Part shown: positions 9,962 to 19,170 of the stretch, in pieces
Position numbering within the stretch: the first letter of the stretch is position 1
Layout: each line of letters starts with the position of its first letter
Source: Phycisphaerales bacterium
Lineage (GTDB): Bacteria; Planctomycetota; Phycisphaerae; Phycisphaerales; UBA1924
DNA: 61,448 nucleotides
Direction: 5' to 3'
Assembly: GCA_016741915.1 (NCBI GenBank)
Contig: JACVCS010000013.1
Location: forward strand, 1-61,448
Notes under the pieces: generated by a model
What the model saw: the letters and a program-made list of their open reading frames with translations, nothing else
What the model was told of the DNA's origin: nothing
The model's database searches: none
Translations under genes and position numbers: made by a program

Positions 9962-11968
9962 CTACCGAGGTAGCGGGTTCGCTTTCACCCACTCTTTGAG
10001 CTTGCGGACTTCGTCGAGGGTCAGTTCTTTCTTTTCTCGTGTGGCGAAGTCGCTTGGGCCGCCGTGGGTGATGACGGCGAGGAGTTTGTCCTGCTTGATC
10101 TTCAGCTCGTGGGCGGCTTCGGCGAGGGAGTACATGCGGATGTTGGCGGGTTTCTTTTCGCCCTTGGCCGCGGCGGCGAGGTCGTCTTTGAGCGTGACGA
10201 TGCGGTTGAGGACCATCGCGCCGGGCTTGGTGTCCTGATCGACGATGAAGTAGCCCAAGCGTTCGAGCTGGTAGCGCTGGCCGATGGGCGCGTCCTTGAG
10301 GGCGGCTTCGAGGCGGGCGGTGACGGTGGTGAGCGATTTGGGGTTCAGGTCGTCGAGCCAGTTGCCGGTGCGGAGGCCCGGTTCTTCGGCGGTGAAGAGG
10401 CGGTCGAAGAGACGGACCTCGGCGGGGAAGCTGTGCTGGGCGCTGACCCAGTGGATGGTGCCTTTGACTTTCTTGGTCGGCTGGCCGTCGGGCCCGGTTG
10501 GTGAGTCGCCGCCACGGGTTGCGGGGTCGATGGTGGCGCGGAGCTCGGTGATTTCGCCCGCGGCGTTCTTGATCACGCTCGTACAGGTGAGGAAATAGGC
10601 CCAGCGGAGGCGGACTTCTGCGCCCGGGGCGAGGCGGTGGAACTTTGGCGTGGGGACTTCCATGAAGTCGTCGCGCTCGATGTAGATCTCGCGGGTGAAG
10701 GGGACGGTGCGTTTGCCCGCGGCGGGGTCTTCGGGGTTGATGACGAAATCGAGGTTGTCGACCTTGCCCTCGGGCCAGTTTTCGATGACGACCTTGAGCG
10801 GGTTGAGCACGCCCATGGCGCGCGGGGCGGCTTTGTTGAGGTGCTCGCGGAGGGCGTTTTCCATGCGGCCGACGTCGATGGAGCTTTCGACCTTGGTGAC
10901 GCCGACGCTCTCGACGAATGTGCGGAGGGACTCAGGGGTGTAGCCCCGGCGGCGCAGGCCCCGGATGGTGGGCATGCGGGGGTCGTCCCAGCCGCGGACG
11001 GTTGCGTCCTGGACCATTCTCAGCAGGTTGCGTTTGCTGAGGACGGTGTAGGTGGGGCGGAGCTTGGCGAACTCGATCTGCTGGGGATGATGGATTTTTT
11101 TCCCATAGGGGCCGGAGCCGTCGTCGGTTCGGCCTTCGTTGACGGCGGCGATGAACCAGTCGTAGAGCGGGCGGTGGTTTTCGAACTCGAGGGTGCAGAT
11201 GGAGTGGGTGATTTTTTCGAGGGAGTCTTCGAAGCCGTGGGCCCAGTCGTACATGGGGTAGATGCACCAGGTGGAGCCTGTGTTGTGGTGGCTCTCGTGG
11301 ACGATGCGGTAGAGGACGGGGTCACGGAGGTTGAAGTTGGGGGAGGCGAGGTCGATCTTGGCGCGGAGGGTCATGGCACCGTTCTGGTGCTTGCCGGCGC
11401 GCATCTCCTCGAGCAGGGTGAGGGACTCGGTGATGGAGCGATCGCGGAAGGGGCTGGTGGCGGGGACGCTGGGTGTGCCGCGGCGTTTGCTGACTTCATC
11501 GCCGGTGAGCTGGCAGACGTAGGCCTTGCCCTTTTTGACGAGTTCGACGGCGCGGTCGAACATGAACTGGAAGTAGTCGGAGGCCCAGAAGATGCCGCCG
11601 GCGTGGGGGCCGGTCTCGTAGTCGCCAGCATTGAAGGCGGAGAGGAGCCAGCGGACGTCGTCCTTGATGGCGTCGACGTACTCCTGGTCTTCCTTGGAGG
11701 GGTTGGTGTCGTCGAAGCGGAGGTTGAACTTGCCTTTGTAGGCCTGAGCGATGGCGAAGTTCAGGCAGATGCTTTTGGCGTGCCCGACATGGAGGTAGCC
11801 GTTGGGCTCTGGCGGGAAGCGGGTGTGGATGCAGATGCCCTCGCGCGTGGCGAGGTCTGTGCCCAGGCCCCAGCGGTTGGCCTTGATGTCGGCGTCGATG
11901 AGATCGTGGATGAAGTGGCGAGCGGGAGATGGGGCGGGAGCGGGGGCTTTGGATGCGTCGGTCGTCAT
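9962..11968 (-). CDS. glnS: Glutamine--tRNA ligase with C-terminal extension
   Basis: This class Ic synthetase charges tRNA-Gln with glutamine. The N-terminal catalytic core shows PPEPNGYLHVGHAKS (HIGH motif, residues 52-66) and the KMSKS-equivalent VLSKRNLL. The anticodon-binding beta-barrels follow, with IHWVS near the middle. At 668 residues it is about 115 longer than the E. coli enzyme. The excess includes a final region of about 70 residues (ANIRMYSLAEAAHELKI... to NPLPR) that looks helical and is not part of the usual GlnRS barrels; it is also not recognisable as the YqeY-type tail known from Deinococcus. Having both GlnRS and GluRS suggests direct glutaminylation rather than reliance on the amidotransferase route. 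Upstream is a beta-helix gene 69 bases away. Confidence 0.95.
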   Translation of the reverse strand: MTTDASKAPAPAPSPARHFIHDLIDADIKANRWGLGTDLATREGICIHTRFPPEPNGYLHVGHAKSICLNFAIAQAYKGKFNLRFDDTNPSKEDQEYVDAIKDDVRWLLSAFNAGDYETGPHAGGIFWASDYFQFMFDRAVELVKKGKAYVCQLTGDEVSKRRGTPSVPATSPFRDRSITESLTLLEEMRAGKHQNGAMTLRAKIDLASPNFNLRDPVLYRIVHESHHNTGSTWCIYPMYDWAHGFEDSLEKITHSICTLEFENHRPLYDWFIAAVNEGRTDDGSGPYGKKIHHPQQIEFAKLRPTYTVLSKRNLLRMVQDATVRGWDDPRMPTIRGLRRRGYTPESLRTFVESVGVTKVESSIDVGRMENALREHLNKAAPRAMGVLNPLKVVIENWPEGKVDNLDFVINPEDPAAGKRTVPFTREIYIERDDFMEVPTPKFHRLAPGAEVRLRWAYFLTCTSVIKNAAGEITELRATIDPATRGGDSPTGPDGQPTKKVKGTIHWVSAQHSFPAEVRLFDRLFTAEEPGLRTGNWLDDLNPKSLTTVTARLEAALKDAPIGQRYQLERLGYFIVDQDTKPGAMVLNRIVTLKDDLAAAAKGEKKPANIRMYSLAEAAHELKIKQDKLLAVITHGGPSDFATREKKELTLDEVRKLKEWVKANPLPR

Positions 11969-12037
11969 AGGGAGGTGATGGTAGAAGCGGGAAGAGGGGT
12001 TGGGCGCGGTTTGGGTTGGGGCGACTGTCGGGCGGGA

Positions 12038-13159
12038 TCAGTACGAGAAGTTGGCGTTGGGGTCGGTGGTGTTGAGGGAGGAAGCGCCGGTGCTGCCGTT
12101 GACGGCGGCGGAGGCGGAGGTGGCGACGATGGGCCCGATGGCGTTGCCGGCGACGATGTTCCAGGCGGTGGTGTTCCCGGAGGCGGTGTTGCGGATGATG
12201 ATGTTGCTGATGCCGGTGACTTCGAAACCGGTGTCGCTGCCGACGGAGTTGTTGCCCTCGACGCGGACGTTGGAACCGGTGACGAGGATACCGGCGGCGA
12301 CGCTGGTGACGCCGTTGCTGGAGGCGTTGCAGTTGAGGATGCTGGAGTTGGAGCTGATGCCGAACCCGATGGAGTTGTTGTTGGTGGAGTTGCAGTTGGT
12401 GATGAGGGAGAAGGATGAGACGGTGATGCCCTGGCCGTTCTGATTGGCGGTGCAGGAAGTGACGATGCTGCGGGAAGCGCCGGTGATGCCGGCGCCGGTG
12501 TTCAGATGGGCGATGCAGTTTCGCAGGGAGCACGATAAGCCGGTGTTGAAGCCGTCGATGCCGTTGCCGATGGCGGAGCATGAGTCGATGGAGGTGTAGC
12601 TGCTGAGGAAGTAGCCGTAGCCGGCGTTGTTCTTCGCGGTGCAGTTTCGAAAGATGAAGCCGGGGCCGGTGCGGATGCCGTCGCCGCTTCCGTTTTGGAC
12701 GAGGAGGTTCTCGATCCGTCCAAACGAAACGGCGGAGAGGCTGATACTGACATTGCCGAGGGATTGCACGGTGCCGTTGATGACCGAGACGTTTTCGGTT
12801 CCGCCGAGTGCCGCGATGGCGTTGATGGAGCCGGCAAGCCCAGTGATGGTGAAGCCGTTGAGGTCGATGGTGACGTTATTGGCGGCAACTTCGATGCCGC
12901 GGGTGGCGTTGGGGACGCTGAAGCTGGATGAGAGGTAATACGAGCCGGGCTGGGTGATCTTGAAGACGCTGGGGGTGGCGTCGTTGTCGCCCGGGGTGTT
13001 GGTGCTGTTGATGGCGATGCGTGGCTCGATCTCGCCGATGGGTTTGGAGGTGGACGTGACGGGCCCGACGGGGGGAGAGAGGGGACCGGCGAGAGCGAGG
13101 GTGGTGCATGCGAGCGTGGCAAGGGTGATCGGAAGCGTGCGGGCGAGGAAGCGGGACAT
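12038..13159 (-). CDS. Secreted right-handed beta-helix repeat protein
   Basis: The 373-residue protein has a signal peptide (MSRFLARTLP... cut after TTLALA, near residue 24). After a conserved front module (PGSYYLSSSF, then NNVTIDLNGFTITG) it consists of many roughly 22-residue turns of a parallel beta-helix, rich in Asn, Ser, Gly and Cys (patterns such as IENLLVQNGSGDGI, SIDSCSAIGNGIDGF, SIVTSCTANQNGQGI). The NosD/pectate-lyase-like fold usually binds or cleaves polysaccharides, but no catalytic residues could be identified. There is no PEP-CTERM-type tail; it ends in NANFSY. The start ATG has AAGGAG eight bases upstream. Many surface beta-helix proteins of planctomycetes share this layout and their function is unknown. 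Confidence 0.8.
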   Translation of the reverse strand: MSRFLARTLPITLATLACTTLALAGPLSPPVGPVTSTSKPIGEIEPRIAINSTNTPGDNDATPSVFKITQPGSYYLSSSFSVPNATRGIEVAANNVTIDLNGFTITGLAGSINAIAALGGTENVSVINGTVQSLGNVSISLSAVSFGRIENLLVQNGSGDGIRTGPGFIFRNCTAKNNAGYGYFLSSYTSIDSCSAIGNGIDGFNTGLSCSLRNCIAHLNTGAGITGASRSIVTSCTANQNGQGITVSSFSLITNCNSTNNNSIGFGISSNSSILNCNASSNGVTSVAAGILVTGSNVRVEGNNSVGSDTGFEVTGISNIIIRNTASGNTTAWNIVAGNAIGPIVATSASAAVNGSTGASSLNTTDPNANFSY

Positions 13160-13347
13160 GCGCGGGGCTCCTTCAGGGTACGTTGGCGAAGTCGTTGAAC
13201 GAATACGGGCGGACGGACTGAAGCGTGATCGGCGGCATTTCGCGTGTGCCGGGTGAAGAGAACCTACACCATAAACGATGGCCTGTCACGTGAAATGGCC
13301 TCTCGTTTGCGCTCTGTGCGGATCGGGGGTAACGGGATTGCGCGAGA

Positions 13348-14883
13348 TCAGGGGATCAGTTCGAGCGCGACGCAGAGGCCGATACCGATGAGCCCAACGA
13401 CGGTGCCGAGGATCAGGAAATCGCGCGAACGGGCGGCACCGCTTGAGAAGCACAGGGCGTTGGCGGGTGTGGAGACCGCAAGGGGCATGGCGGAGGCGGC
13501 GCCCATCGCCACCGCGAAGGCGGAGCGGAAGAGGGCGGCGGATGTCTCGCTGGAGAAGAGACCGGTATCGGTGGGCCTTGGTGCGGCGGCGAGGATGATC
13601 GAGAGCGCGGCCGGCAGGAGCAGCGCCGCGACGGCGGTGTTGCTCATAAACGCGGAGAGGACCATGGCGATCAGGGCGAGAGAGCCGACCATGATGGCGG
13701 GTGAAAGTGTGTGGAGTGAAGAGGCCTGAACCGCCAGACGTGCGAGGCCCGTGCGGTCGAGCATCTCACCCAGACAGAGCCCCGCGAAGATCAGCAGCAG
13801 CACATCCCACTGCAGCGAACGGAGGTCGCTGATGCTGACGATGCCCGTGACGATCAGCACGCTGGCGGCGGAAAGTGCGACCACACCCGGCGGGATGCCG
13901 TGGCTTGAGCCGAGGATCCAGAGCAGGACGCAGGCGATGAAGACTATTGCGGTGAGCGTGATGGCGTGCTTGTTCGTATGTGAACCGGCGTGGTGGGTGC
14001 TGTGCGTGTGCTCGTTGATCAGCGGGTTGGTGATCGACTCGTCCCAGCGGCGCGGCATGGGGATGAGGAGCTTGATGGTGATGAACGCGCCGATGAGCAG
14101 CGCGCAGGCGAAGGGCAGGCCGAAGAGAAGCCATTGCGTGAAGGTCACGCCCGTGCCCAGCTCGCGGAGCTGTTGCGTGGCCATCGCGGTGGGCGGAGTG
14201 CCGACGGGTGACGCGACGGCACCAAGGTTGCACCCGGAAGCGATGGCGAGCACCGCGGCGCGGGCGAGGGGGTCGCGGCGTGTGACGATCGGCGCGGCGA
14301 CCGCGAGCACGATCGCGGCGGAGGCGGTGTTGGTCATCCACATGCTCAGCAGGGCGCTGGAGATGAGCAAGCCCGCGGCGAGCATGGTCGGTGATGAGGC
14401 GAAGGGCTTGAGGATGACCAGGGCGATGCGCTCGCTGAGTGCTGTGACGAGGCTGGCGCGGCCGAGGACGAGGCTTCCCCACATCAGCAGCATGACGTCT
14501 GAGGAGAGCGAGGCGAGAACGGTGCCTACGCCGCTGATGGGCTTTCCGCCCGGCGCGACGACGGACGCCCACGGAGCGCCAAGACCGGCCGGGAGACCGA
14601 TGCATGTCGCCAGCAAAGCGATGACAAGAACGCCGGTGGCGGCGGGGTCGATCAGTTCGGTGGTCCACAAGCCCGCGGCGAGGAGCGCGATCGCCAGAAG
14701 CACGCTGTGCAGGGGCAGTTGGCCGCCGAGGTGCATGAGCACAAACGCTACGACTGGCAGCGTGAGGACGATCGTCCAGAGGACCAGTCGCGCGCGGGGA
14801 GAGAAGCCGCCACCAGGCCCGCGGGATTCGCCGGCCTCGGCGGATTGCGTGAGTTGGGCCGCCCGTGCGGAGGGTGAGGGCAT
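13348..14883 (-). CDS. SLC13/DASS-family anion or dicarboxylate transporter
   Basis: This polytopic membrane protein of 511 residues has about eleven to twelve hydrophobic segments in two inverted halves. Each half carries the Ser/Thr-Asn-Thr substrate-site motif of the divalent anion:Na+ symporter family: MTNTASAAIVL in the first half and MSNTAVAALLLP in the second. Gly/Pro-rich loops (GCNLGAVASPVGTPPTAMA; AMPLAVSTPANAL) match the hairpin tips. A His-rich cytoplasmic loop (HTHSTHHAGSHTNKH, around residue 290) joins the halves. The family imports succinate, citrate, sulfate or similar anions with sodium; the substrate is not predictable here. The gene starts 14 bases after gltX stops, so the two are probably cotranscribed. 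Confidence 0.85.
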   Translation of the reverse strand: MPSPSARAAQLTQSAEAGESRGPGGGFSPRARLVLWTIVLTLPVVAFVLMHLGGQLPLHSVLLAIALLAAGLWTTELIDPAATGVLVIALLATCIGLPAGLGAPWASVVAPGGKPISGVGTVLASLSSDVMLLMWGSLVLGRASLVTALSERIALVILKPFASSPTMLAAGLLISSALLSMWMTNTASAAIVLAVAAPIVTRRDPLARAAVLAIASGCNLGAVASPVGTPPTAMATQQLRELGTGVTFTQWLLFGLPFACALLIGAFITIKLLIPMPRRWDESITNPLINEHTHSTHHAGSHTNKHAITLTAIVFIACVLLWILGSSHGIPPGVVALSAASVLIVTGIVSISDLRSLQWDVLLLIFAGLCLGEMLDRTGLARLAVQASSLHTLSPAIMVGSLALIAMVLSAFMSNTAVAALLLPAALSIILAAAPRPTDTGLFSSETSAALFRSAFAVAMGAASAMPLAVSTPANALCFSSGAARSRDFLILGTVVGLIGIGLCVALELIP

Positions 14884-14897
14884 CGACCGCGAGTCTA

Positions 14898-16727
14898 TCA
14901 GGCGGAGGCGGGAGCGAGCGTGCGGCAGGTGGAAAGGCAGCGGTCGAGGCGTGTCAGTGAGCCGGAGATGCCCAGCACGCTGACGACATCACCCAACGGG
15001 GGGCTGACGGTGGTGCCCGTCAGGGCGACGCGGATCGGCTGCGCGACGTCGCCCATCTTGAGCTGGTTCGTCTCGGCGTAGGACTTGATCCACGCGTCGA
15101 TGGACGTTGGTTCAAACGTGCCGGCGGCGGGAAGCTCAGTCAGCATCGCGCGGAACTTGGTCACGGAGGTGTGGCCTGTCGCGCCCGCGAAGAGATTGGC
15201 CTTTGCCACCGCGGCGGGATCGAAGGCGACCTGATCGTCGCGCGTGAGGGCGAAGTCCATGACTTTCACCGCGTCGCGGAGGGTTTTGCAACGAGGTTTG
15301 CAGGCACGCATGAGGGCGGCGCGACGCTGGCCGTCGATGTGCTTGAGGCGCTGCGCGAAGGTCGGCTCCCACTGGTTGGCCCAGTTGGTCAGCTCGCGGT
15401 CGAAGGCGTCGTCGGCAAGTGCGGCGATGGCGTCGGCGTTGAAGGAGAGGAGTTTCACGCGGTCGAACTTCGCGGCCGTCTTTCCGAGGCGATCGATCGA
15501 GAAGTGCTGCGACAGGAAGCTCAGATCGAACTTCTCGATGTCCTTGCCCTGCTCGTCCTTCAAGCCCGGCGACCAGCCCAGCAGCGAGAGGAAGTTCGTG
15601 ATCGCGTGCGGCAGGTAGCCGCTCTTGCGATAGTCCCAGACTTCGATCTCGGGGAGCGGAATGTTGAACTTCGCCGCGACGGCTTGAGCGATGTCGAGCG
15701 AGTCGTTCTCAGCGGCGATGAAATCGGCGAGGAGTTTCGCGTCGAGCTTCAGGTCGCTGGCGATGGCGTCGGCGGTGAGCGTTTTGTCTTTGGTGAGCAG
15801 GTCCTTCAGGGCTTTGCGAGCGGCCTTGGCCTTGTCGCGTTTGCTCATTTTGGTGCCGTCGATATTGAAGATCAGCGGCATGTGCGCGTACTGCGGCACG
15901 CGGAAGGGTTGCCCGTTGCTGCCCGAGGTCGCGTCGCGGTCGTTCTTCAATCGCGTCAGTGCGCCCTGCAGCGCGACGTGCTTGGGGGTGTTGATCAGGT
16001 GCTCTTGAGCGCGCATGACGTGCGTGACGCCCATGAGCTCGTCGTCGATCACCACCGCGAAGTGGTAGGTGGGGAAGCCGTCCTGCTTGCGAATAACGAA
16101 GTCGTCGACCTCGCCCGCGGCGAACTTCACCTCGCCCAGCACGAGGTCCGTCACGGTGATGCCCGTGGGCGGCATGACGAAGCGGATGACGTGGGGCTCG
16201 CCGCTCTTGGCGCGGGCCCAACGCTGCTCGTTGAAGATGCCGAGCTGCACGTCGCTCGGGCGCGGGTACTTGTACGTCTGCTTCTTGGCCTCGGCGGCCT
16301 TGCGATCAGCGTTGAGCTGGTCGGAGGTTTCGAAGGCTGGATACGCACGCCCGCAGCGGACGAGGTGCTCGAGATAGGCGTTGTAGATATCGATGCGCCG
16401 GGCTTGGAAGTAGGGGCCGACGTTTCGGGAGTCGCCGCCGATGGTCGCACCGGCGGGCGTGGTGAGGGTCGGGCCGTCGTCCCAGGTGATGCCGAGCCAG
16501 GCGAGATCGTCGAGGATGCCCTTTGCGGATTCGTCGGAGGAGCGGGCCTGATCGGTGTCTTCGATGCGGATCATGAAGCGTCCGTCGAAGCCTTGGCGTT
16601 TCATGTTCTGAGCGAAGGCCCAGCAGAGCATGGCGGTGCGGGCGCCGCCGACGTGCAGGTGCCCGGTTGGGCTGGGCGCGAAGCGGGTGACGATGGGCTG
16701 GGCGGCGTTGACGTGCTGAGCGGTCAT
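14898..16727 (-). CDS. gltX: Glutamate--tRNA ligase with an inserted domain
   Basis: This class Ib synthetase attaches glutamate to tRNA-Glu. The catalytic domain has RFAPSPTGHLHVGGARTA (HIGH motif, near residues 16-33), the editing-free Rossmann fold and KMSKRDKAK (about residue 291). Normally only a few residues separate this lysine loop from the DYRxxGYLP segment of the stem-contact fold; here about 66 residues (a helical, Lys/Ala/Asp-rich stretch) intervene, making the protein 609 residues instead of about 470-490. The anticodon-binding helical bundle follows to the end. The ATG at 16727 was chosen over an in-frame TTG three codons upstream. Length and motifs are otherwise complete, so the enzyme should be active. 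Confidence 0.95.
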   Translation of the reverse strand: MTAQHVNAAQPIVTRFAPSPTGHLHVGGARTAMLCWAFAQNMKRQGFDGRFMIRIEDTDQARSSDESAKGILDDLAWLGITWDDGPTLTTPAGATIGGDSRNVGPYFQARRIDIYNAYLEHLVRCGRAYPAFETSDQLNADRKAAEAKKQTYKYPRPSDVQLGIFNEQRWARAKSGEPHVIRFVMPPTGITVTDLVLGEVKFAAGEVDDFVIRKQDGFPTYHFAVVIDDELMGVTHVMRAQEHLINTPKHVALQGALTRLKNDRDATSGSNGQPFRVPQYAHMPLIFNIDGTKMSKRDKAKAARKALKDLLTKDKTLTADAIASDLKLDAKLLADFIAAENDSLDIAQAVAAKFNIPLPEIEVWDYRKSGYLPHAITNFLSLLGWSPGLKDEQGKDIEKFDLSFLSQHFSIDRLGKTAAKFDRVKLLSFNADAIAALADDAFDRELTNWANQWEPTFAQRLKHIDGQRRAALMRACKPRCKTLRDAVKVMDFALTRDDQVAFDPAAVAKANLFAGATGHTSVTKFRAMLTELPAAGTFEPTSIDAWIKSYAETNQLKMGDVAQPIRVALTGTTVSPPLGDVVSVLGISGSLTRLDRCLSTCRTLAPASA

Positions 16728-16799
16728 AGGGGACAAGCGTAGGGACGTTTGGCTCCGGGTTGAACGATTGAGTCTGCTCGAACGAACGAAGCGCGAGGA

Positions 16800-17648
16800 T
16801 CAGGCGGGGAGCCGAGGTTGCCGTCCGATCGACCACAGACGGAGCTTTCGTGCGTAGTGCGCCGAGCGGATGCCAAGCCAAAGCAGCCAGACGCCGTGGA
16901 GCGGGAGGGAGTAGAGGATGGCGATGCCGGCGATGAAGAAGCCATGTTCACTGAAAAGCAAGCCCAGAGAGACCCACAAGGCGAGCGGCAGACCGACGAG
17001 GCCGTGCACGAAGATTGTGAAGAAACGGAAGACGGCAGGCGTGCGCGTGAGGGAGAACTTTGTGAAGGTCTTCGAGATGGCTGTATGGCGTTCATTGATG
17101 AGGTAGAACTGCACGGCGTTGCCCAAGGTCATGAGCAGAAAAATCAGGCCCATCGGGGGTGTTGCTTCCAGGGCGATGGCAAGGAAAGGCGAGAACACGG
17201 TGAGCACGGTTGAACCGACGATGGCAAAGAACATGAGACTGCGTCGGCCAGCGCGCGGCGCGGCGTTCAAATCGGCGAGATAGCACGTGCCGACGGTGAA
17301 GCCGATCCAAAGCACAAAGGCCGCGAATATGAACACAGGGGAGAGCAGGACCAAGGCGACCAGCGCCACACTCAACGCGACAACGAACGCGTGAACCCGC
17401 AGGCCCAAAGTCACGTCCGCACTGGTGAGCCCGCCAAGGTCGCGAAAGAAATCACGGCTGGCCACAACACCGACGCCGCACTCGGGGCATTTGGCGGAGA
17501 GCGTCAGCCCCTTCAGGCTGTACCCGCACCCCATGCAGCGGACGTTGTCGAGCTCGGGTGAACCCGCGACTGCGGAAGCGTCCAAACTGCTGGCGAGCTG
17601 AAGCCCGTTGGTCTGACCTGGCGAAGTCTGGCCTAGTGGCGTGGACAT
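16800..17648 (-). CDS. Zinc-ribbon membrane protein
   Basis: The 282-residue protein has an N-terminal Ser/Gln-rich stretch, then a zinc ribbon CMGCGYSLKGL...CPECG (about residues 38-57), then about six hydrophobic segments (roughly residues 84-105, 106-127, 140-160, 166-185, 210-232, 237-262). The CxxCGYxLxGL-CPECG unit is shared with the proteins at 48300 and 27722 in this window and, as far as is known, with large uncharacterised families in planctomycetes. The ribbon probably faces the cytoplasm. No enzymatic motif is visible. It lies between the HD-GYP gene (44 bases upstream) and gltX (72 bases downstream), all on the same strand. Confidence 0.7.
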   Translation of the reverse strand: MSTPLGQTSPGQTNGLQLASSLDASAVAGSPELDNVRCMGCGYSLKGLTLSAKCPECGVGVVASRDFFRDLGGLTSADVTLGLRVHAFVVALSVALVALVLLSPVFIFAAFVLWIGFTVGTCYLADLNAAPRAGRRSLMFFAIVGSTVLTVFSPFLAIALEATPPMGLIFLLMTLGNAVQFYLINERHTAISKTFTKFSLTRTPAVFRFFTIFVHGLVGLPLALWVSLGLLFSEHGFFIAGIAILYSLPLHGVWLLWLGIRSAHYARKLRLWSIGRQPRLPA

Positions 17649-17692
17649 GCAACGAGCGTATTGCGGATGTCGGCATCAAGCACGCCCAAAGC

Positions 17693-18961
17693 TCACGCCG
17701 CCCGGTTATCTGCGGTGCGTTGAATCCGCAGGTCAAACTCCTCGGCAGTCATCGGCTCGAAGAGATGCCGCTCAACCGATCGTCCCTCGGCCTTGCAGAC
17801 ATGCAGCGCAAGCTCACTGGCAAGGTCGATCTCTTCCTCCAGCCATTGCTCGTGCAGGTCGGCGGGGATTTCGTGTGAGCGCACGCGCCGAACTTTCGGT
17901 CGGCACGGACGCAGCGGGTTGTGATGCGTGACGACCGCGGGTTGGCCGTTGGAGAGCTCCACAAGCGTGCCCGGCGCGAACGGGGGCATGACGGCCGTCA
18001 GGGCCTTGAGCACCACCGCGTCCACACGCCCCGCTCGTGCGCGGTCGACCATTTCTTTCAGAGCCCCGACAGTGGGCAGAACCGTCTCGGGCTGCTCCCC
18101 CGGGCGTGCGCGCTGCAGTTCATCGAACTGATCCGCGACGGCGACAATGCGGGCGAAGACGTGGATCTCTTCTCCGTGCAGCGGGCGGGGCGGACCGTCG
18201 CGGAGGTCGACACTGGGGAAGCCAAGGCCGTCGGTGCGTTGGTGGTGGTGTAGAACCACCGAGGCGGCCGTGGGCTCGACGTGTTCGTGAACGATGCGCC
18301 AGCCGACCTGCGCGTGAGATCGCCAGAGCTCGATCTGCTCGGGCGAGAGCTTCAGGCGTTCACGGTCGCTCGGATCATCTCGCAGGTGACGCAGAGCGTG
18401 CGGGATCTTCAGCAGACCCGCGTCGTGCAGCAAAGCACCCAGGCCCATGTTCTCAACATGCTTCGCGGCGATCCCGCCCAGGCGTTTACGCTGCCCGAGC
18501 AGGTACGTTTCGAGCTTCAGTCCCATCATGATCGACAGGAAGCACACCGCCGCGGCGTGCTCACCCAGGCTGGGCGAGGCGCCCATCATGTCGGTAATGC
18601 ACGACGCCGCCAACGGGTCGGCGTGGAGTTGATCCACCAACCCGCGGACGACCGAGGCGTACTGGTCGTACTCGAAGTCGACGCTGCACCGCTCGCCGCA
18701 GTGATCGAAGACCTTGTCCAGCGATGACACGAGCTGCATGTGACGCTGCAGCATCGATGTGCTGGGCGAATGCGCAACCTCGCCCAACGCGGGATAGCGG
18801 ACCCAGATCTGCCGAACGCCCAGTTCGTGCAGCCGCGACAGCGCCGAGGTGTCCAATCGGTACCCCGGCTTCAGCAGCACACGCCCGGGCGTGTGCGGGT
18901 GCGCAACCTGAGCCCCGAGGATCATCCCCTCGCGTGCTCGTGATGTGTCGATCCTGAGCAT
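17693..18961 (-). CDS. HD-GYP domain protein, possible c-di-GMP phosphodiesterase
   Basis: This 422-residue cytoplasmic protein begins with a short DUF3391-like segment (MLRIDTSRAREGMILGAQV, then a Gly-rich beta stretch). It continues with a helical HD-GYP domain (about residues 120-330) and ends in a tail with a small beta domain (TLVELSNGQPAVVTHHNP). The metal-binding motif reads LLHDAGLLKIP and the GYP loop reads HHHQRTDGLGFP. Histidines and aspartates are kept, but the loop is GFP rather than GYP and the usual IGK is AGLLK. Activity on c-di-GMP is therefore plausible but uncertain. The ATG at 18961 was picked because GATGAGGCG supplies an SD; two earlier ATGs have none. A diguanylate cyclase regulator is encoded 5 kb away at 24203. 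Confidence 0.8.
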   Translation of the reverse strand: MLRIDTSRAREGMILGAQVAHPHTPGRVLLKPGYRLDTSALSRLHELGVRQIWVRYPALGEVAHSPSTSMLQRHMQLVSSLDKVFDHCGERCSVDFEYDQYASVVRGLVDQLHADPLAASCITDMMGASPSLGEHAAAVCFLSIMMGLKLETYLLGQRKRLGGIAAKHVENMGLGALLHDAGLLKIPHALRHLRDDPSDRERLKLSPEQIELWRSHAQVGWRIVHEHVEPTAASVVLHHHQRTDGLGFPSVDLRDGPPRPLHGEEIHVFARIVAVADQFDELQRARPGEQPETVLPTVGALKEMVDRARAGRVDAVVLKALTAVMPPFAPGTLVELSNGQPAVVTHHNPLRPCRPKVRRVRSHEIPADLHEQWLEEEIDLASELALHVCKAEGRSVERHLFEPMTAEEFDLRIQRTADNRAA

Positions 18962-19170
18962 GATCGAACGCCTCATCATCAGCCGTCGGCCAACGGTCTC
19001 AACTTCACCGCGATACTCCGAGTATCGACGAACACAGGCACGTTCTGCGCTTTGGTTCGCAGACGCACGGGTGAATCCGGGTTGAGACTGGCGACGCCGC
19101 GCTCGCGCGGGCCGATAACCTCGAACTCGACGACCGCGTAGCGAGGCGCGTTCGACCCGTGAGGGACGCA

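Noticed and set aside
10637..12418. 593-codon plus-strand frame opposite glnS
   Set aside because: Gly/Val/Asp-rich antisense shadow; glnS has full motifs.
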